Shown: positions 7,773 through 15,807 of the stretch, piece after piece | How positions within the stretch are numbered: the stretch's first letter is position 1 | Layout of the letters: each line of letters opens with the position of its first letter | NCBI GenBank assembly: GCA_028719205.1 | Contig: JAQUKH010000001.1 | Location: 124,001-188,000 of the forward strand | Source: a bacterium | GTDB lineage: Bacteria > JACRDZ01 > JAQUKH01 | DNA: 64,000 bases | Direction: 5' to 3' | The notes under the pieces: model-generated | What the model saw: the letters and a program-made list of their open reading frames with translations, nothing else | Told to the model about the DNA's origin: nothing | The model's database searches: none | Position numbers and translations under genes: made by a program

Positions 7773-8579
7773 CTATTCCACAACCACTATTGATATTCCG
7801 GCCTTATCAGCCATTTCAACTGTTTCATCTTTATCGACTAAAAAGGTTCTGCCTGCTTTTATTGCCAAACAACTTGCTTTTGTTTCGATCATAACTTTTA
7901 TTGTTTCAATTCCAACGGTCGCTATATCAAAACGCGGATCCTGATTTTTTTTGCTGGTTTTAGCTATAATCGCTTCTTTACTTATGGACGCTCCTCTTCT
8001 TACCGCCTCTGTAGTGCCTTCTATTGCCTCAATAGCCATAATTGCCTTATTTTTTATAACAATGGTCTGGCTTATATCCAATTCAGCGATCTTTTCAATT
8101 ATTTGCATCCCGAATTTAATATCCTGATATTCTCTTTCATTCGGTTTTTTCTTTGTTAATACAGACGGAGGAAAAAGTAAATGCGATAAAAAAGCGGTCT
8201 GAGGCAAAACGGTTATGCCTTCTTTATCCAATTCTTTAACAATAGCTGTAAGAATAGTTGAGTCTTGCCGGTCTTTTAGCGTAGCCAGCAATTTAATTGA
8301 CCTTAGATCGAATTTCAAATTATGATAAAGCAAGTCTTTCTCTACTTTACCGACCATAACCAATTCATTAACTGATTCATCTTTTAAAGTAGAAATTATC
8401 TTGCCTAATTGTGTAGGGCTAATATCAAATATTTTAAAACAATATTTATTTAGTTCATTATCATTAGTTTTATCGATGGATATGGCTACTATATCAAGGC
8501 CTTTCTCTTTCATTGACCGGGCTAAAACTAAAGGTATTCTCCCTTTACCCGCAAACAATCCAATTTTTTTATTTTCCAA
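7773..8579 (-). CDS. lpxI: UDP-2,3-diacylglucosamine pyrophosphatase LpxI
   Basis: This 268-residue protein matches the LpxI (formerly DUF1009) pattern. The N-terminus IGLFAGKGRIPLVLARSMKE forms the nucleotide-binding part, and the C-terminal catalytic domain contains AIEGTTEAVRRG and the FDIATVGIETIKVM segment. LpxI makes lipid X, the LpxB acceptor, and replaces the unrelated LpxH in many bacteria; no lpxH is visible. The start codon is TTG (8579) with GGAG 8 bases upstream. The gene follows an intrinsic terminator and a double hairpin, so its expression may be set separately from the lpxD-lpxA part. Confidence 0.93.
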   Translation of the reverse strand: MENKKIGLFAGKGRIPLVLARSMKEKGLDIVAISIDKTNDNELNKYCFKIFDISPTQLGKIISTLKDESVNELVMVGKVEKDLLYHNLKFDLRSIKLLATLKDRQDSTILTAIVKELDKEGITVLPQTAFLSHLLFPPSVLTKKKPNEREYQDIKFGMQIIEKIAELDISQTIVIKNKAIMAIEAIEGTTEAVRRGASISKEAIIAKTSKKNQDPRFDIATVGIETIKVMIETKASCLAIKAGRTFLVDKDETVEMADKAGISIVVVE

Positions 8580-8597
8580 AATATTCTCTCCAATGAG

Positions 8598-8650
8598 CCC
8601 CGATATTAATCGGGACGAATTGGACCCCGATATAGCATCGGGGCCAATTC
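8598..8650. repeat. Double hairpin built from CCCCGAT units in the lpxI leader
   Basis: Two adjacent inverted repeats use the same word: 8599-8614 (CCCGAT, 4-base loop, ATCGGG) and 8617-8650, a 14-bp stem with one bulged A (GAATTGG + CCCCGAT pairing ATCGGGG + CCAATTC, 5-base loop). They occupy the leader between the terminator at 8655-8684 and the lpxI start. The structure could be a dispersed palindromic element or an mRNA control structure. Confidence 0.55.
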
Positions 8651-8654
8651 ATTT

Positions 8655-8684
8655 AAAAAAAAGCCCGTGCTAAAAAGCTCGGGC
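8655..8684 (-). terminator. Intrinsic terminator between the Gfo/Idh gene and lpxI
   Basis: On the minus strand an 8-bp stem with one T-T mismatch (8684-8677 with 8670-8663) closes a 6-base A/T loop and is followed by eight T residues (8662-8655). The opposite side is also T-rich, so it could work in both directions. It marks the end of the skp-lpxD...Gfo/Idh transcript or an attenuator within a longer one. Confidence 0.7.
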
Positions 8685-8731
8685 AATTATATTTTTTATT
8701 TTGTTTAAGCACTGCGCGCCGTGCCCTGACG

Positions 8732-9706
8732 TTAGCTCGCGTTTTTGATCATTTTCTGTTTTTTTAGCATTTCAACAACATCCAGCGCCATTGCCAGGGA
8801 TCTTAAATCTTCCATTTCTGAATTTGATTTTTTCTTTTTTATAACATTATTAATAAAATATAATATTTCTAATTTCAAAGGATTATCTTTATGTACAAAT
8901 ATACGCTCAATGAAAGACTCCTGCTTATATCTTAGCGCTTCTTTAGTAAGTCGGTACTCGCTCGCGGCCTGCCGGTGTATATGAAGATCCTGATCCGTAT
9001 AATCAAGAAAAATATAAGCGTCTTTTTGTGTTACCGCGAGTGTCCGTATTTTATGTTCTGTCACGCGGCTCGCGGTGATATTTGCCAGACATCCTGATTT
9101 AAATACCATTTGGATATTAGCAAGGTCTTCATGCTCTGAATAAACTGAATTCCCGATAACATTAATTTTTTCAACTTCGGAATTTACGAGATTAAGAATA
9201 ATGTCGATATCGTGGATCATCAGATCCATAACTACGCCTATATCCTTAACCCTTGGATTGTACGGCCCAAGCCTTCTTGTTTCTATAAGCATAGGATTTT
9301 CAACTATATTTTTTAATTCCTGCACTGCCGCGTTAAACCGTTCTACATGCCCGACATGCAAAACTACACCTTTTGCTTTTGCAATCCTGAATAATTCTTT
9401 ACCTTCCTCAATGGTCCTCGTCATAGGTTTTTCCAACAGGACCGGAATTCCGGCGGATAAAAAATCCTTAGCAACTTTGTAATGGAGACTGGTAGGAACC
9501 GCTATACTTACAAAATCAACCTTGCCGAATAATTGTCTATAATCATCATAAGCTATTGTATTATATTGATTGGCTACTTCATTTGCTCTTTCTTTATTAA
9601 TATCGCATACCGCGGCAAGTTTAATTCCCATCAACTCGGCGTAAATCCGAACATGATATTTACCCATTTGCCCGGTTCCAATTACACCAGCCCTCAATTC
9701 TCTCAT
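8732..9706 (-). CDS. Gfo/Idh/MocA family NAD(P)-dependent oxidoreductase, GnnA-like by position
   Basis: The 324-residue protein shows the Rossmann motif VIGTGQMGKYH (8-18), the cofactor-acidic CDIN (~34-37), the family signature EKPMTRT (E92-K93-P94) and DLMIHDIDIIL (~160-170) with the likely catalytic His. In Acidithiobacillus and Leptospira a Gfo/Idh enzyme (GnnA) next to lpxA oxidises UDP-GlcNAc, so that GnnB can aminate it and give amide-linked acyl chains in lipid A. The 4-base overlap with lpxA here suggests a related role, but no GnnB aminotransferase is present in the window. An alternative is another sugar-nucleotide oxidation linked to LPS. Confidence 0.8.
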   Translation of the reverse strand: MRELRAGVIGTGQMGKYHVRIYAELMGIKLAAVCDINKERANEVANQYNTIAYDDYRQLFGKVDFVSIAVPTSLHYKVAKDFLSAGIPVLLEKPMTRTIEEGKELFRIAKAKGVVLHVGHVERFNAAVQELKNIVENPMLIETRRLGPYNPRVKDIGVVMDLMIHDIDIILNLVNSEVEKINVIGNSVYSEHEDLANIQMVFKSGCLANITASRVTEHKIRTLAVTQKDAYIFLDYTDQDLHIHRQAASEYRLTKEALRYKQESFIERIFVHKDNPLKLEILYFINNVIKKKKSNSEMEDLRSLAMALDVVEMLKKQKMIKNAS

Positions 9707-10494
9707 AACATATCTCCTCTTTTACAAATACCTCTTTTAGAAATTTCAACAAATTCTACAAAATGTTTTATTTCAGGTATAGATAAATCAAGATCGTTCT
9801 TAATCATATTAATTGCTTTGTCTATAGCTATGTTCTGACTATAAAGAATCTTATAAGCTTTCTTTAATTCCGCCCTTGCTTCCTGTGAAACTTTATTTCT
9901 TACCATTCCAACTTTGTTTAGACCATACGGTTTTGCCGGGTGGCCATCCACCATAACATATGGCGGCACATCCTGAGTAATCTTAGACATTCCTCCGATC
10001 ATAGCCATTGTGCCTATGCGTACAAATTGATGAATTCCCACCATTCCGGAAATAAACGCTTTATCTTCAATAATAACATGCCCTGTTGCCGCGCTGAAAT
10101 TTACAATTACAACTTTATTACCGATCCTGCAATCATGCGCTATATGCACTGAACCCATAAAAAAATTTTCGTTTCCAATACTTGTTATACCATCTTTATG
10201 TTTAGATCTGTGGATCGTAACGTATTCCCTGATAATATTATCATCACCGATTACAACGACGCTTTGATCTCCTTTGTAGCTTACATCCTGAGGAGCAGTT
10301 CCAATTACGGCGCCGCAAAACACATGGCATTTTTTACCTATTTTAGTCTTTCCCTCAATATATACATGAGCATCAATGATTGTTCCGTCTCCAATTTCAA
10401 CATTACCTTTTAAAATAGCATAAGGCCCTATTTCGACATTTTTACCCAGCTTTACTTTTTTATCAATTATTGCCGTTTGATGGATTTTCATCAT
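9703..10494 (-). CDS. lpxA: UDP-N-acetylglucosamine acyltransferase
   Basis: LpxA starts lipid A synthesis by moving a 3-hydroxyacyl chain from ACP to UDP-GlcNAc. The 263-residue product has the left-handed beta-helix hexapeptide repeats through ~190, the catalytic histidine in HIAHDC (~120), the ISGMVGIHQFVRIG region and the C-terminal helical domain (EARAELKKAYKILY). Length matches the family (262 in E. coli). The start codon region lies inside the fabZ end (32-base overlap) and the stop overlaps the Gfo/Idh start by 4 bases, indicating tight coupling. Confidence 0.95.
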   Translation of the reverse strand: MMKIHQTAIIDKKVKLGKNVEIGPYAILKGNVEIGDGTIIDAHVYIEGKTKIGKKCHVFCGAVIGTAPQDVSYKGDQSVVVIGDDNIIREYVTIHRSKHKDGITSIGNENFFMGSVHIAHDCRIGNKVVIVNFSAATGHVIIEDKAFISGMVGIHQFVRIGTMAMIGGMSKITQDVPPYVMVDGHPAKPYGLNKVGMVRNKVSQEARAELKKAYKILYSQNIAIDKAINMIKNDLDLSIPEIKHFVEFVEISKRGICKRGDML

Positions 10495-10930
10495 TTTCTC
10501 CCTTTTCAGAACCTATAGTTGCCATTAACTCTGCCTCAGCAACTAATTTATCTTCCACAAAGGCTTCTCCCCGCATTTTACAAACTCTCCCTTTTCTCTT
10601 TAAAATGGAAACTTCCAATCTTAGTTGATCTCCCGGCACTACTGGTTTACGGAATTTAACTCCATCAATAGCCATAAAATAAACCAGGCCGCCTTGTTTT
10701 TGCGCCTCTTTCAGAATAAGTATGCCGCCAGCCTGTGCCATAGCTTCAACGATTAACACCCCGGGCATAATCGGGTGTCCCGGAAAATGTCCATTAAAAA
10801 ATTGATCATTTATCGTAACATTTTTAATACCAATAATTTTTTCTCCGCTTTTTATTTCAATAATCCGGTCTACAAGTAAAAACGGATACCGGTGAGGTAA
10901 TATTTTTTGAATCTCAGATATTTCCAGCAT
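10463..10930 (-). CDS. fabZ: 3-hydroxyacyl-ACP dehydratase FabZ
   Basis: The 155-residue hot-dog-fold protein has LPHRYPFLLVDRI near the start and the catalytic block GHFPGHPIMPGVLIVEAMAQ with His48 and Glu62. FabZ dehydrates 3-hydroxyacyl-ACP in fatty acid synthesis and competes with LpxA for the same substrate, which explains its frequent place between lpxC and lpxA. The C-terminal 10 residues (EKGENDENPS...) extend beyond the usual end and overlap the lpxA start. lpxC and fabZ are separate genes here, not the fused form of Bacteroidota and some other phyla. Confidence 0.95.
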   Translation of the reverse strand: MLEISEIQKILPHRYPFLLVDRIIEIKSGEKIIGIKNVTINDQFFNGHFPGHPIMPGVLIVEAMAQAGGILILKEAQKQGGLVYFMAIDGVKFRKPVVPGDQLRLEVSILKRKGRVCKMRGEAFVEDKLVAEAELMATIGSEKGENDENPSNGNN

Positions 10931-10932
10931 AT

Positions 10933-11796
10933 CTAATCTCCTTTTATATGAACTTTGTTATTTTTATTATCATTAATAAAATTTTTGATTTTCCGGACCA
11001 ATTCTATATTTAATGAATGGCCTGACTTTATGGCAATAATATGAGCTAAAATAGGTTTCTCCAGCAAATACAGATCACCTATCAGATCTAATATTTTATG
11101 CCTTACACATTCATTTTCAAAACGTAAACTATCATTGAGAATACCTGTGTCCCCAATAACTATGGCATTTTCTAAACTTCCGCCATGCGCCAGGTCATTT
11201 TTCCTGAGTTCTGATACTTCATTTAAAAAACCGAAAGTTCTCGCCGAAGCAATTTCTTTCCTGAATATTTCAGGATTTATCTTAAAACTTGCGTATTGAG
11301 TCTTAATAACCGGATGGGCAAAATCAATTGTAAAACTTATTTTCATTTCATCAGACGGCAAGGCCACAAGATATCTGTCATCTGAACTTGCCCATATTGG
11401 TTCATCAACAATAATAAATTTTCTATTTTGATCCTGCTCTTCCAAACCGACTTCCATTAATAAATCAACAAATAACCTGGAACTGCCGTCAACTACAGGA
11501 GGCTCATCCGCGTCCATTTCAATAATAGCGTTATCTATTTCCAAACCGGAAAAAGCTGCTAATAAATGCTCCACCGTATGTATAGCCATATCAGCACGGC
11601 CTAAAGTTACTTCTCTTTTACTATTAATTACACTATCAATATTCCCATTTATTATTTCATGTTTTAACTTGTCTATTCGTTTGAATCTAATGCCTGTATT
11701 CACTTTAGCGGGCAATATTTTAATACTGATTTTACTGCCTGTATGTAATCCTGTACCGGAAACATATATTTCTTTTTTTAACGTTTTCTGCTTCAT
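10933..11796 (-). CDS. lpxC: UDP-3-O-acyl-N-acetylglucosamine deacetylase
   Basis: LpxC is the zinc-dependent committed step of lipid A synthesis. The 287-residue product contains HTVEHLLAAFSGLEIDN with the zinc ligand His77 and Glu76, the DGSS motif, ASARTFGF, RHKILDLIGDLYLL with His233 and Asp237 as the other zinc ligands, and His260 in SGHSLN as the likely general acid. All key residues are present. It lies 2 bases before fabZ and 1 base after lpxD. Confidence 0.96.
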   Translation of the reverse strand: MKQKTLKKEIYVSGTGLHTGSKISIKILPAKVNTGIRFKRIDKLKHEIINGNIDSVINSKREVTLGRADMAIHTVEHLLAAFSGLEIDNAIIEMDADEPPVVDGSSRLFVDLLMEVGLEEQDQNRKFIIVDEPIWASSDDRYLVALPSDEMKISFTIDFAHPVIKTQYASFKINPEIFRKEIASARTFGFLNEVSELRKNDLAHGGSLENAIVIGDTGILNDSLRFENECVRHKILDLIGDLYLLEKPILAHIIAIKSGHSLNIELVRKIKNFINDNKNNKVHIKGD

Positions 11797-11797
11797 T

Positions 11798-12820
11798 TTA
11801 TTTTTTATTATCCATATTGATCTTTTTTTCTAAATTAGAGATCTTCTTTTTCATATCTTTAAGTTGATTCATTAAAACTAATTGCTCTTTAGTTTCACTT
11901 AAAGGCCTCGCGGGTGTTCCCCAAAACACACCGGACGAAGGAAGGGATTTCGTAACACCTGATTGGGCCGCGATAATAGTTCTATCACCAACTTCAATTC
12001 CATTTGTTATTCCAACTTGTCCTGCAATTATAACTTCTTTTCCGATCTTACTGCTTCCGCCTAATGCCGCTTGAGCTACAATTAAACAATTCTCGCCGAC
12101 AGTAACATTATGTCCGATATGCACTAAATTATCGATCTTCGTGCCTTTCCCGATATTTGTGTTCTTAAATTTTCCTCTATCAATCGCCGTATTTGCGCCT
12201 ATTTCCACATCATCTTCAATATTTACAGCACCTAAATGCGGAATTTTAATATGTTTACACTGGCGTTGTATATAACCAAATCCATCACAGCCAATTACAA
12301 CACCCGAATGAATTATGACTCTTTTTCCTATACATATATCATCATAAACAGCTACATTAGAATGTATCCTGGTATTTTCACCTATCTTCGAATTGTTTCC
12401 GATATAACATTGCCCGATAATGACCGACTTATCACCTATTTCTGTGTTATCTCCAATAATCGAATATGGCCCGATAAATACATCTTTTCCTATTTTGACA
12501 TTTTTACCTATTATAGCGCTTGGATGAATACCGGATTTAAATGTTTTATCCGGTATTACTTTATTTATTAATAAGATATAAGAAAAACAGGGATCATTTA
12601 CATATATCACAGTCTTTTTTTGTATCCTGTTTTTTAAATTAAAAGGAGCAATAACACACATTGATAAACTTTTTTCTAAAAGAGGTAAATATTTCTCTTC
12701 CTGAATAAAAGTAATTTCATTTTCTGCCGAGTCTTCCAAACCCGCAAAACCTTTTATTTGAAAGTCAGCATCACCCTGTAATTCACCTGAAATTATATTA
12801 GCAACTTCTCCTGCCTTCAT
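11798..12820 (-). CDS. lpxD: UDP-3-O-acylglucosamine N-acyltransferase
   Basis: LpxD adds the second hydroxyacyl chain, N-linked, after LpxC. The 340-residue protein has the N-terminal uridine-binding domain (residues ~1-100), a long left-handed beta-helix of hexapeptide repeats (~100-300), the catalytic HIGHNVTVGENCLI (~239 onward), and a C-terminal coiled helix (NQLKDMKKKISNLEKKI). The order skp-lpxD-lpxC-fabZ-lpxA puts it next to outer-membrane assembly genes, as in many Gram-negative genomes. Confidence 0.95.
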   Translation of the reverse strand: MKAGEVANIISGELQGDADFQIKGFAGLEDSAENEITFIQEEKYLPLLEKSLSMCVIAPFNLKNRIQKKTVIYVNDPCFSYILLINKVIPDKTFKSGIHPSAIIGKNVKIGKDVFIGPYSIIGDNTEIGDKSVIIGQCYIGNNSKIGENTRIHSNVAVYDDICIGKRVIIHSGVVIGCDGFGYIQRQCKHIKIPHLGAVNIEDDVEIGANTAIDRGKFKNTNIGKGTKIDNLVHIGHNVTVGENCLIVAQAALGGSSKIGKEVIIAGQVGITNGIEVGDRTIIAAQSGVTKSLPSSGVFWGTPARPLSETKEQLVLMNQLKDMKKKISNLEKKINMDNKK

Positions 12821-12837
12821 TAATGATTTCCCTTTAA

Positions 12838-13356
12838 TTATTTCTGTTCATTCAATTCTTTTATAACCTGGCTTGTAATATCGATCTCCGGGGAGCCATA
12901 AAGTACAGAACTATAATTTTTTTCCAATATCAAACTATATCCTTTTTCTTTCCCGATTTTATCAATAATATCTCTTATTTTTTTTATAAGCGGTTCTGTA
13001 ACTTCAGATTCTTTTTTTGATATTTCTTTTTTTGCCGATAAAGCCATTCTTTGATATACTTCCATTTTTTCATTTATAACATTTTCCTTTTCTTTCTTCT
13101 TTTCCGCGCTTAACATAACCTGTTCCTCTAATGCCTTTTGCAGGCTCTCGATCTCCGCGCTTAATTTATCTATGTCAATCTGTTTTTTTTCTACAACTCC
13201 CTGGAGATCTTCTTTCGCTTTTTTGCCAACATCACATTCCTCAAGTGTTTTTTGAATATCAACAAAACCAACTTTAACTACCTGAGCGGCATTTATTTTA
13301 TAAGGTAACATACATACTAATCCCAATATCGTTAAAACTCCGATTATCTTTTTCAT
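12838..13356 (-). CDS. skp: OmpH/Skp family periplasmic chaperone
   Basis: The 172-residue protein has a signal peptide (MKKIIGVLTILGLVCMLPYK, cleavage near NAAQ), then KVGFVDIQKTLEECDVGK, the typical Skp opening, and a long charged helical hairpin (~50-125) that forms the tentacles. Skp holds unfolded outer-membrane proteins on the way to BamA, which is encoded directly upstream. A promoter candidate and AAGGAG ribosome site lie in the 75-base gap after bamA. Confidence 0.88.
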   Translation of the reverse strand: MKKIIGVLTILGLVCMLPYKINAAQVVKVGFVDIQKTLEECDVGKKAKEDLQGVVEKKQIDIDKLSAEIESLQKALEEQVMLSAEKKKEKENVINEKMEVYQRMALSAKKEISKKESEVTEPLIKKIRDIIDKIGKEKGYSLILEKNYSSVLYGSPEIDITSQVIKELNEQK

Positions 13357-13389
13357 TTATTTTCTCCTTTTTTGTATTTCAAAAGTGTT

Positions 13390-13418
13390 AGTATATCAAA
13401 TTTTTATAATTTCCGCAA
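13390..13418 (-). promoter_or_regulatory. Internal promoter candidate before skp-lpx
   Basis: On the minus strand, TTGCGG (13418-13413) and TATACT (13395-13390) are separated by 17 bases and lie about 35 bases before the skp ATG. It would let the skp-lpxD-lpxC-fabZ-lpxA block be transcribed independently of the upstream lysS promoter. Confidence 0.45.
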
Positions 13419-13431
13419 TTATATATGAAAG

Positions 13432-15807
13432 TTAGAATAAAAGGCCCAGATTAAAATGAAATAGCCCTCTAATCTCCCCGCCTTCATCAAAACCCCATCC
13501 ATAATCGAGCATTATTGGAAAAACTGGTGTTTCGATCCTTAGCCCAATGCCTGCGCCCCTCTTCAATTTTGATATTTTAACTTCTTTTACCTCATCCCAC
13601 GCGTTGCCGGCGTCATAAAAAATAAGTCCGCGAAGCTGGTCTGATAACGGGTACATATATTCTATATTTGTCACTAACATGGTTTTTTTCCCGTCCGCAA
13701 TCCTTCTTTCATCATAACCCCTGACAGTATACGCGCCTCCGACATCAAACCTTTCGATCCTCGGTACCTCTGCTGATCCGTCAAAAGGACTTACATAACC
13801 GGCACGCCCTCTAAGAACCAAGACAAAATCCGAGAATGTTCTAAAGTGCCATCTTGTTTCTAACGTATTTTTTACAAAATTACCTGTTCCGCCCAAAGGC
13901 CCTCCCGCGTATGTTACAGACCATGTGTTATAAGAACCTTTTGTCGGGAAAAAATAATTATCCCTGGTATCACAAGTTAAGGTTAATCCTAAACTGCGTG
14001 TAATTACATTTTCTTCAATAACATCTGACGGTAATGGATAACTTCCTATTATACGATATCGTCCTTTTTCATTATTATAACGTAAACCTGCCTTGACATA
14101 TTCACTGAGCGGCCTTCCTAATCTTATAGCCCATCCTTTTTTCCTATAGTTATAAGCAGTTTTTTCTAAATTGCCGTCACCATTAACATCTTCTTCTCCG
14201 AAAATTTCCCTGTCAGTGCTGAATAGATCAAAACCAAATAAGGTCTTAGTGTCTAAAAAGTAAGGATCAGTAAAACTAAATTCATATTTATTTGATATTT
14301 TTCCGACCTGCGCGCTTAAATCAATCTCCTGGCCATTTCCAAACAGATTTGTTTTATTTAAGGAAATAGTTCCGACTAATTTATCTACTGAACTGTATCC
14401 CACGCCTGCCATAAATCTTCCTGTAGATTTTTCTTTAACTTTTGCCAAAAGGTTTAATCTCTCTCTGAAGGATGTCGGTTGAGTATCTATTTGGATATCC
14501 TCAAAATATCCGAGATTATACAACTTCTGTACACTTCTGCGGACTTTTGTTCCATTGAAAATATCGCCCGGGTTTATAACGAATTCGCGCCTTATAACTT
14601 TATCTTTAGTAACCTTATTGCCGCTTATTTTTATTTTTTCCAAGAAGACCTGAATGCCTTCCTCTATCTCGAATAGAACAGTAACTGTCTTTTTTTCTTC
14701 ATCAAATACCTGCCGCGGGTTTACCTGACAATAAATATATCCCAGTTCGGAATAACTGGAACGGATATTTTCAATGATCTCTTTTACTCGAAAATTACTA
14801 AAAATATCGCCGTTTTTCACTTCTCTTTTAAAGACCCTGCCGATCATGATATTTTTCCATTCAGTTTCCTTATTTTCCGGAAATTTTGTCCTGCCGCTAA
14901 AACTTACATTATTAAAGTAATATTTATTGCCTTCTTCGATGTCAATAGATATATCTAACCACGTTTTATTAATCGTAAACCTTCTCCATTTATAACTTTC
15001 TTTTATTTCATCAACAGAATGCCTGATTACTTTTGCTTTGACATAGCCTTTACGGTCGTATATTTCCACGATTTTCACCAAATCCTGGTCAAAATCCTCT
15101 TTTTTGAAAACCCTGTCATGAAAAAAAATGAAAGACCTGCTCCAGGTCTTTATTTTATTTAAAATCTCATTTTCAGGTATTACCGTGTTCCCTGATATTT
15201 TTACTTTTCTAATTTGCGTGGAACTGCCTTCTTCAATATTAAATTTAATAGTTACATACGCGCTATCGTTAGAATATGTCTCTTTCGCGGTAACTTCTGT
15301 GAAATAATATCCTTTCTCATTATAAAAACTTTTTATTTTTGCCAGATTATCAGACAGATTTTCCTGATTATAAGGTTTCCCGCGTTTAAATTGCTGTTTT
15401 ACCGGAAGTTCCTTAAGAGCTTCCTGTATTTCCTTACTCTTAATATTATCATCACCGGAAAATTTAATATCTTTTATCAGTGTATTTTCCTCGACAATAA
15501 ATATTAATTTTATGCCTTCTTTTTCTTCCTGAAGATCAATTTTTATATCTTTAAAAAGTCCGGTTTCATATATTCTTTTAAAATCACTTTTAAGAACCTC
15601 TTGTGAAAATTCACTGCCTTTGGTTAACCTGATTTTATGCAGAATAATATTCTTACTGCTTGCAAGTTTATTCCCGATAACAGAAATATCTATTATCGGT
15701 TTGCCAAAAGAATCACCGGCTTCAGCTCTATTCTCCACTTCAGTTAAAATGAAAAAAAAGAGGCTTAGTATAACTATTTTAAAAATTTTATTTAATGCCT
15801 CTTTCAT
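13432..15807 (-). CDS. bamA: Outer membrane protein assembly factor BamA
   Basis: The 791-residue protein has a signal peptide, five consecutive POTRA domains (~37-455; repeats marked by I.G...V....I) and a C-terminal Omp85 beta-barrel (~465-791). The barrel includes the VRGYDERRIADG lid-loop motif and ends in the aromatic FHFNLGLLF signature with terminal Phe. It is the core of the machine that folds outer-membrane barrels, such as the one at 39813-41591. The start overlaps the clpC stop by 4 bases, an unusual coupling of a cytosolic protease gene to BamA. Confidence 0.95.
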   Translation of the reverse strand: MKEALNKIFKIVILSLFFFILTEVENRAEAGDSFGKPIIDISVIGNKLASSKNIILHKIRLTKGSEFSQEVLKSDFKRIYETGLFKDIKIDLQEEKEGIKLIFIVEENTLIKDIKFSGDDNIKSKEIQEALKELPVKQQFKRGKPYNQENLSDNLAKIKSFYNEKGYYFTEVTAKETYSNDSAYVTIKFNIEEGSSTQIRKVKISGNTVIPENEILNKIKTWSRSFIFFHDRVFKKEDFDQDLVKIVEIYDRKGYVKAKVIRHSVDEIKESYKWRRFTINKTWLDISIDIEEGNKYYFNNVSFSGRTKFPENKETEWKNIMIGRVFKREVKNGDIFSNFRVKEIIENIRSSYSELGYIYCQVNPRQVFDEEKKTVTVLFEIEEGIQVFLEKIKISGNKVTKDKVIRREFVINPGDIFNGTKVRRSVQKLYNLGYFEDIQIDTQPTSFRERLNLLAKVKEKSTGRFMAGVGYSSVDKLVGTISLNKTNLFGNGQEIDLSAQVGKISNKYEFSFTDPYFLDTKTLFGFDLFSTDREIFGEEDVNGDGNLEKTAYNYRKKGWAIRLGRPLSEYVKAGLRYNNEKGRYRIIGSYPLPSDVIEENVITRSLGLTLTCDTRDNYFFPTKGSYNTWSVTYAGGPLGGTGNFVKNTLETRWHFRTFSDFVLVLRGRAGYVSPFDGSAEVPRIERFDVGGAYTVRGYDERRIADGKKTMLVTNIEYMYPLSDQLRGLIFYDAGNAWDEVKEVKISKLKRGAGIGLRIETPVFPIMLDYGWGFDEGGEIRGLFHFNLGLLF

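Noticed and set aside
8715-8740. Fourth copy of the accessory-patch motif (CCTGACGTTAGCTC)
   Set aside because: Only ~9 bases match and they lie in the last codons of the Gfo/Idh gene; chance is a sufficient explanation.
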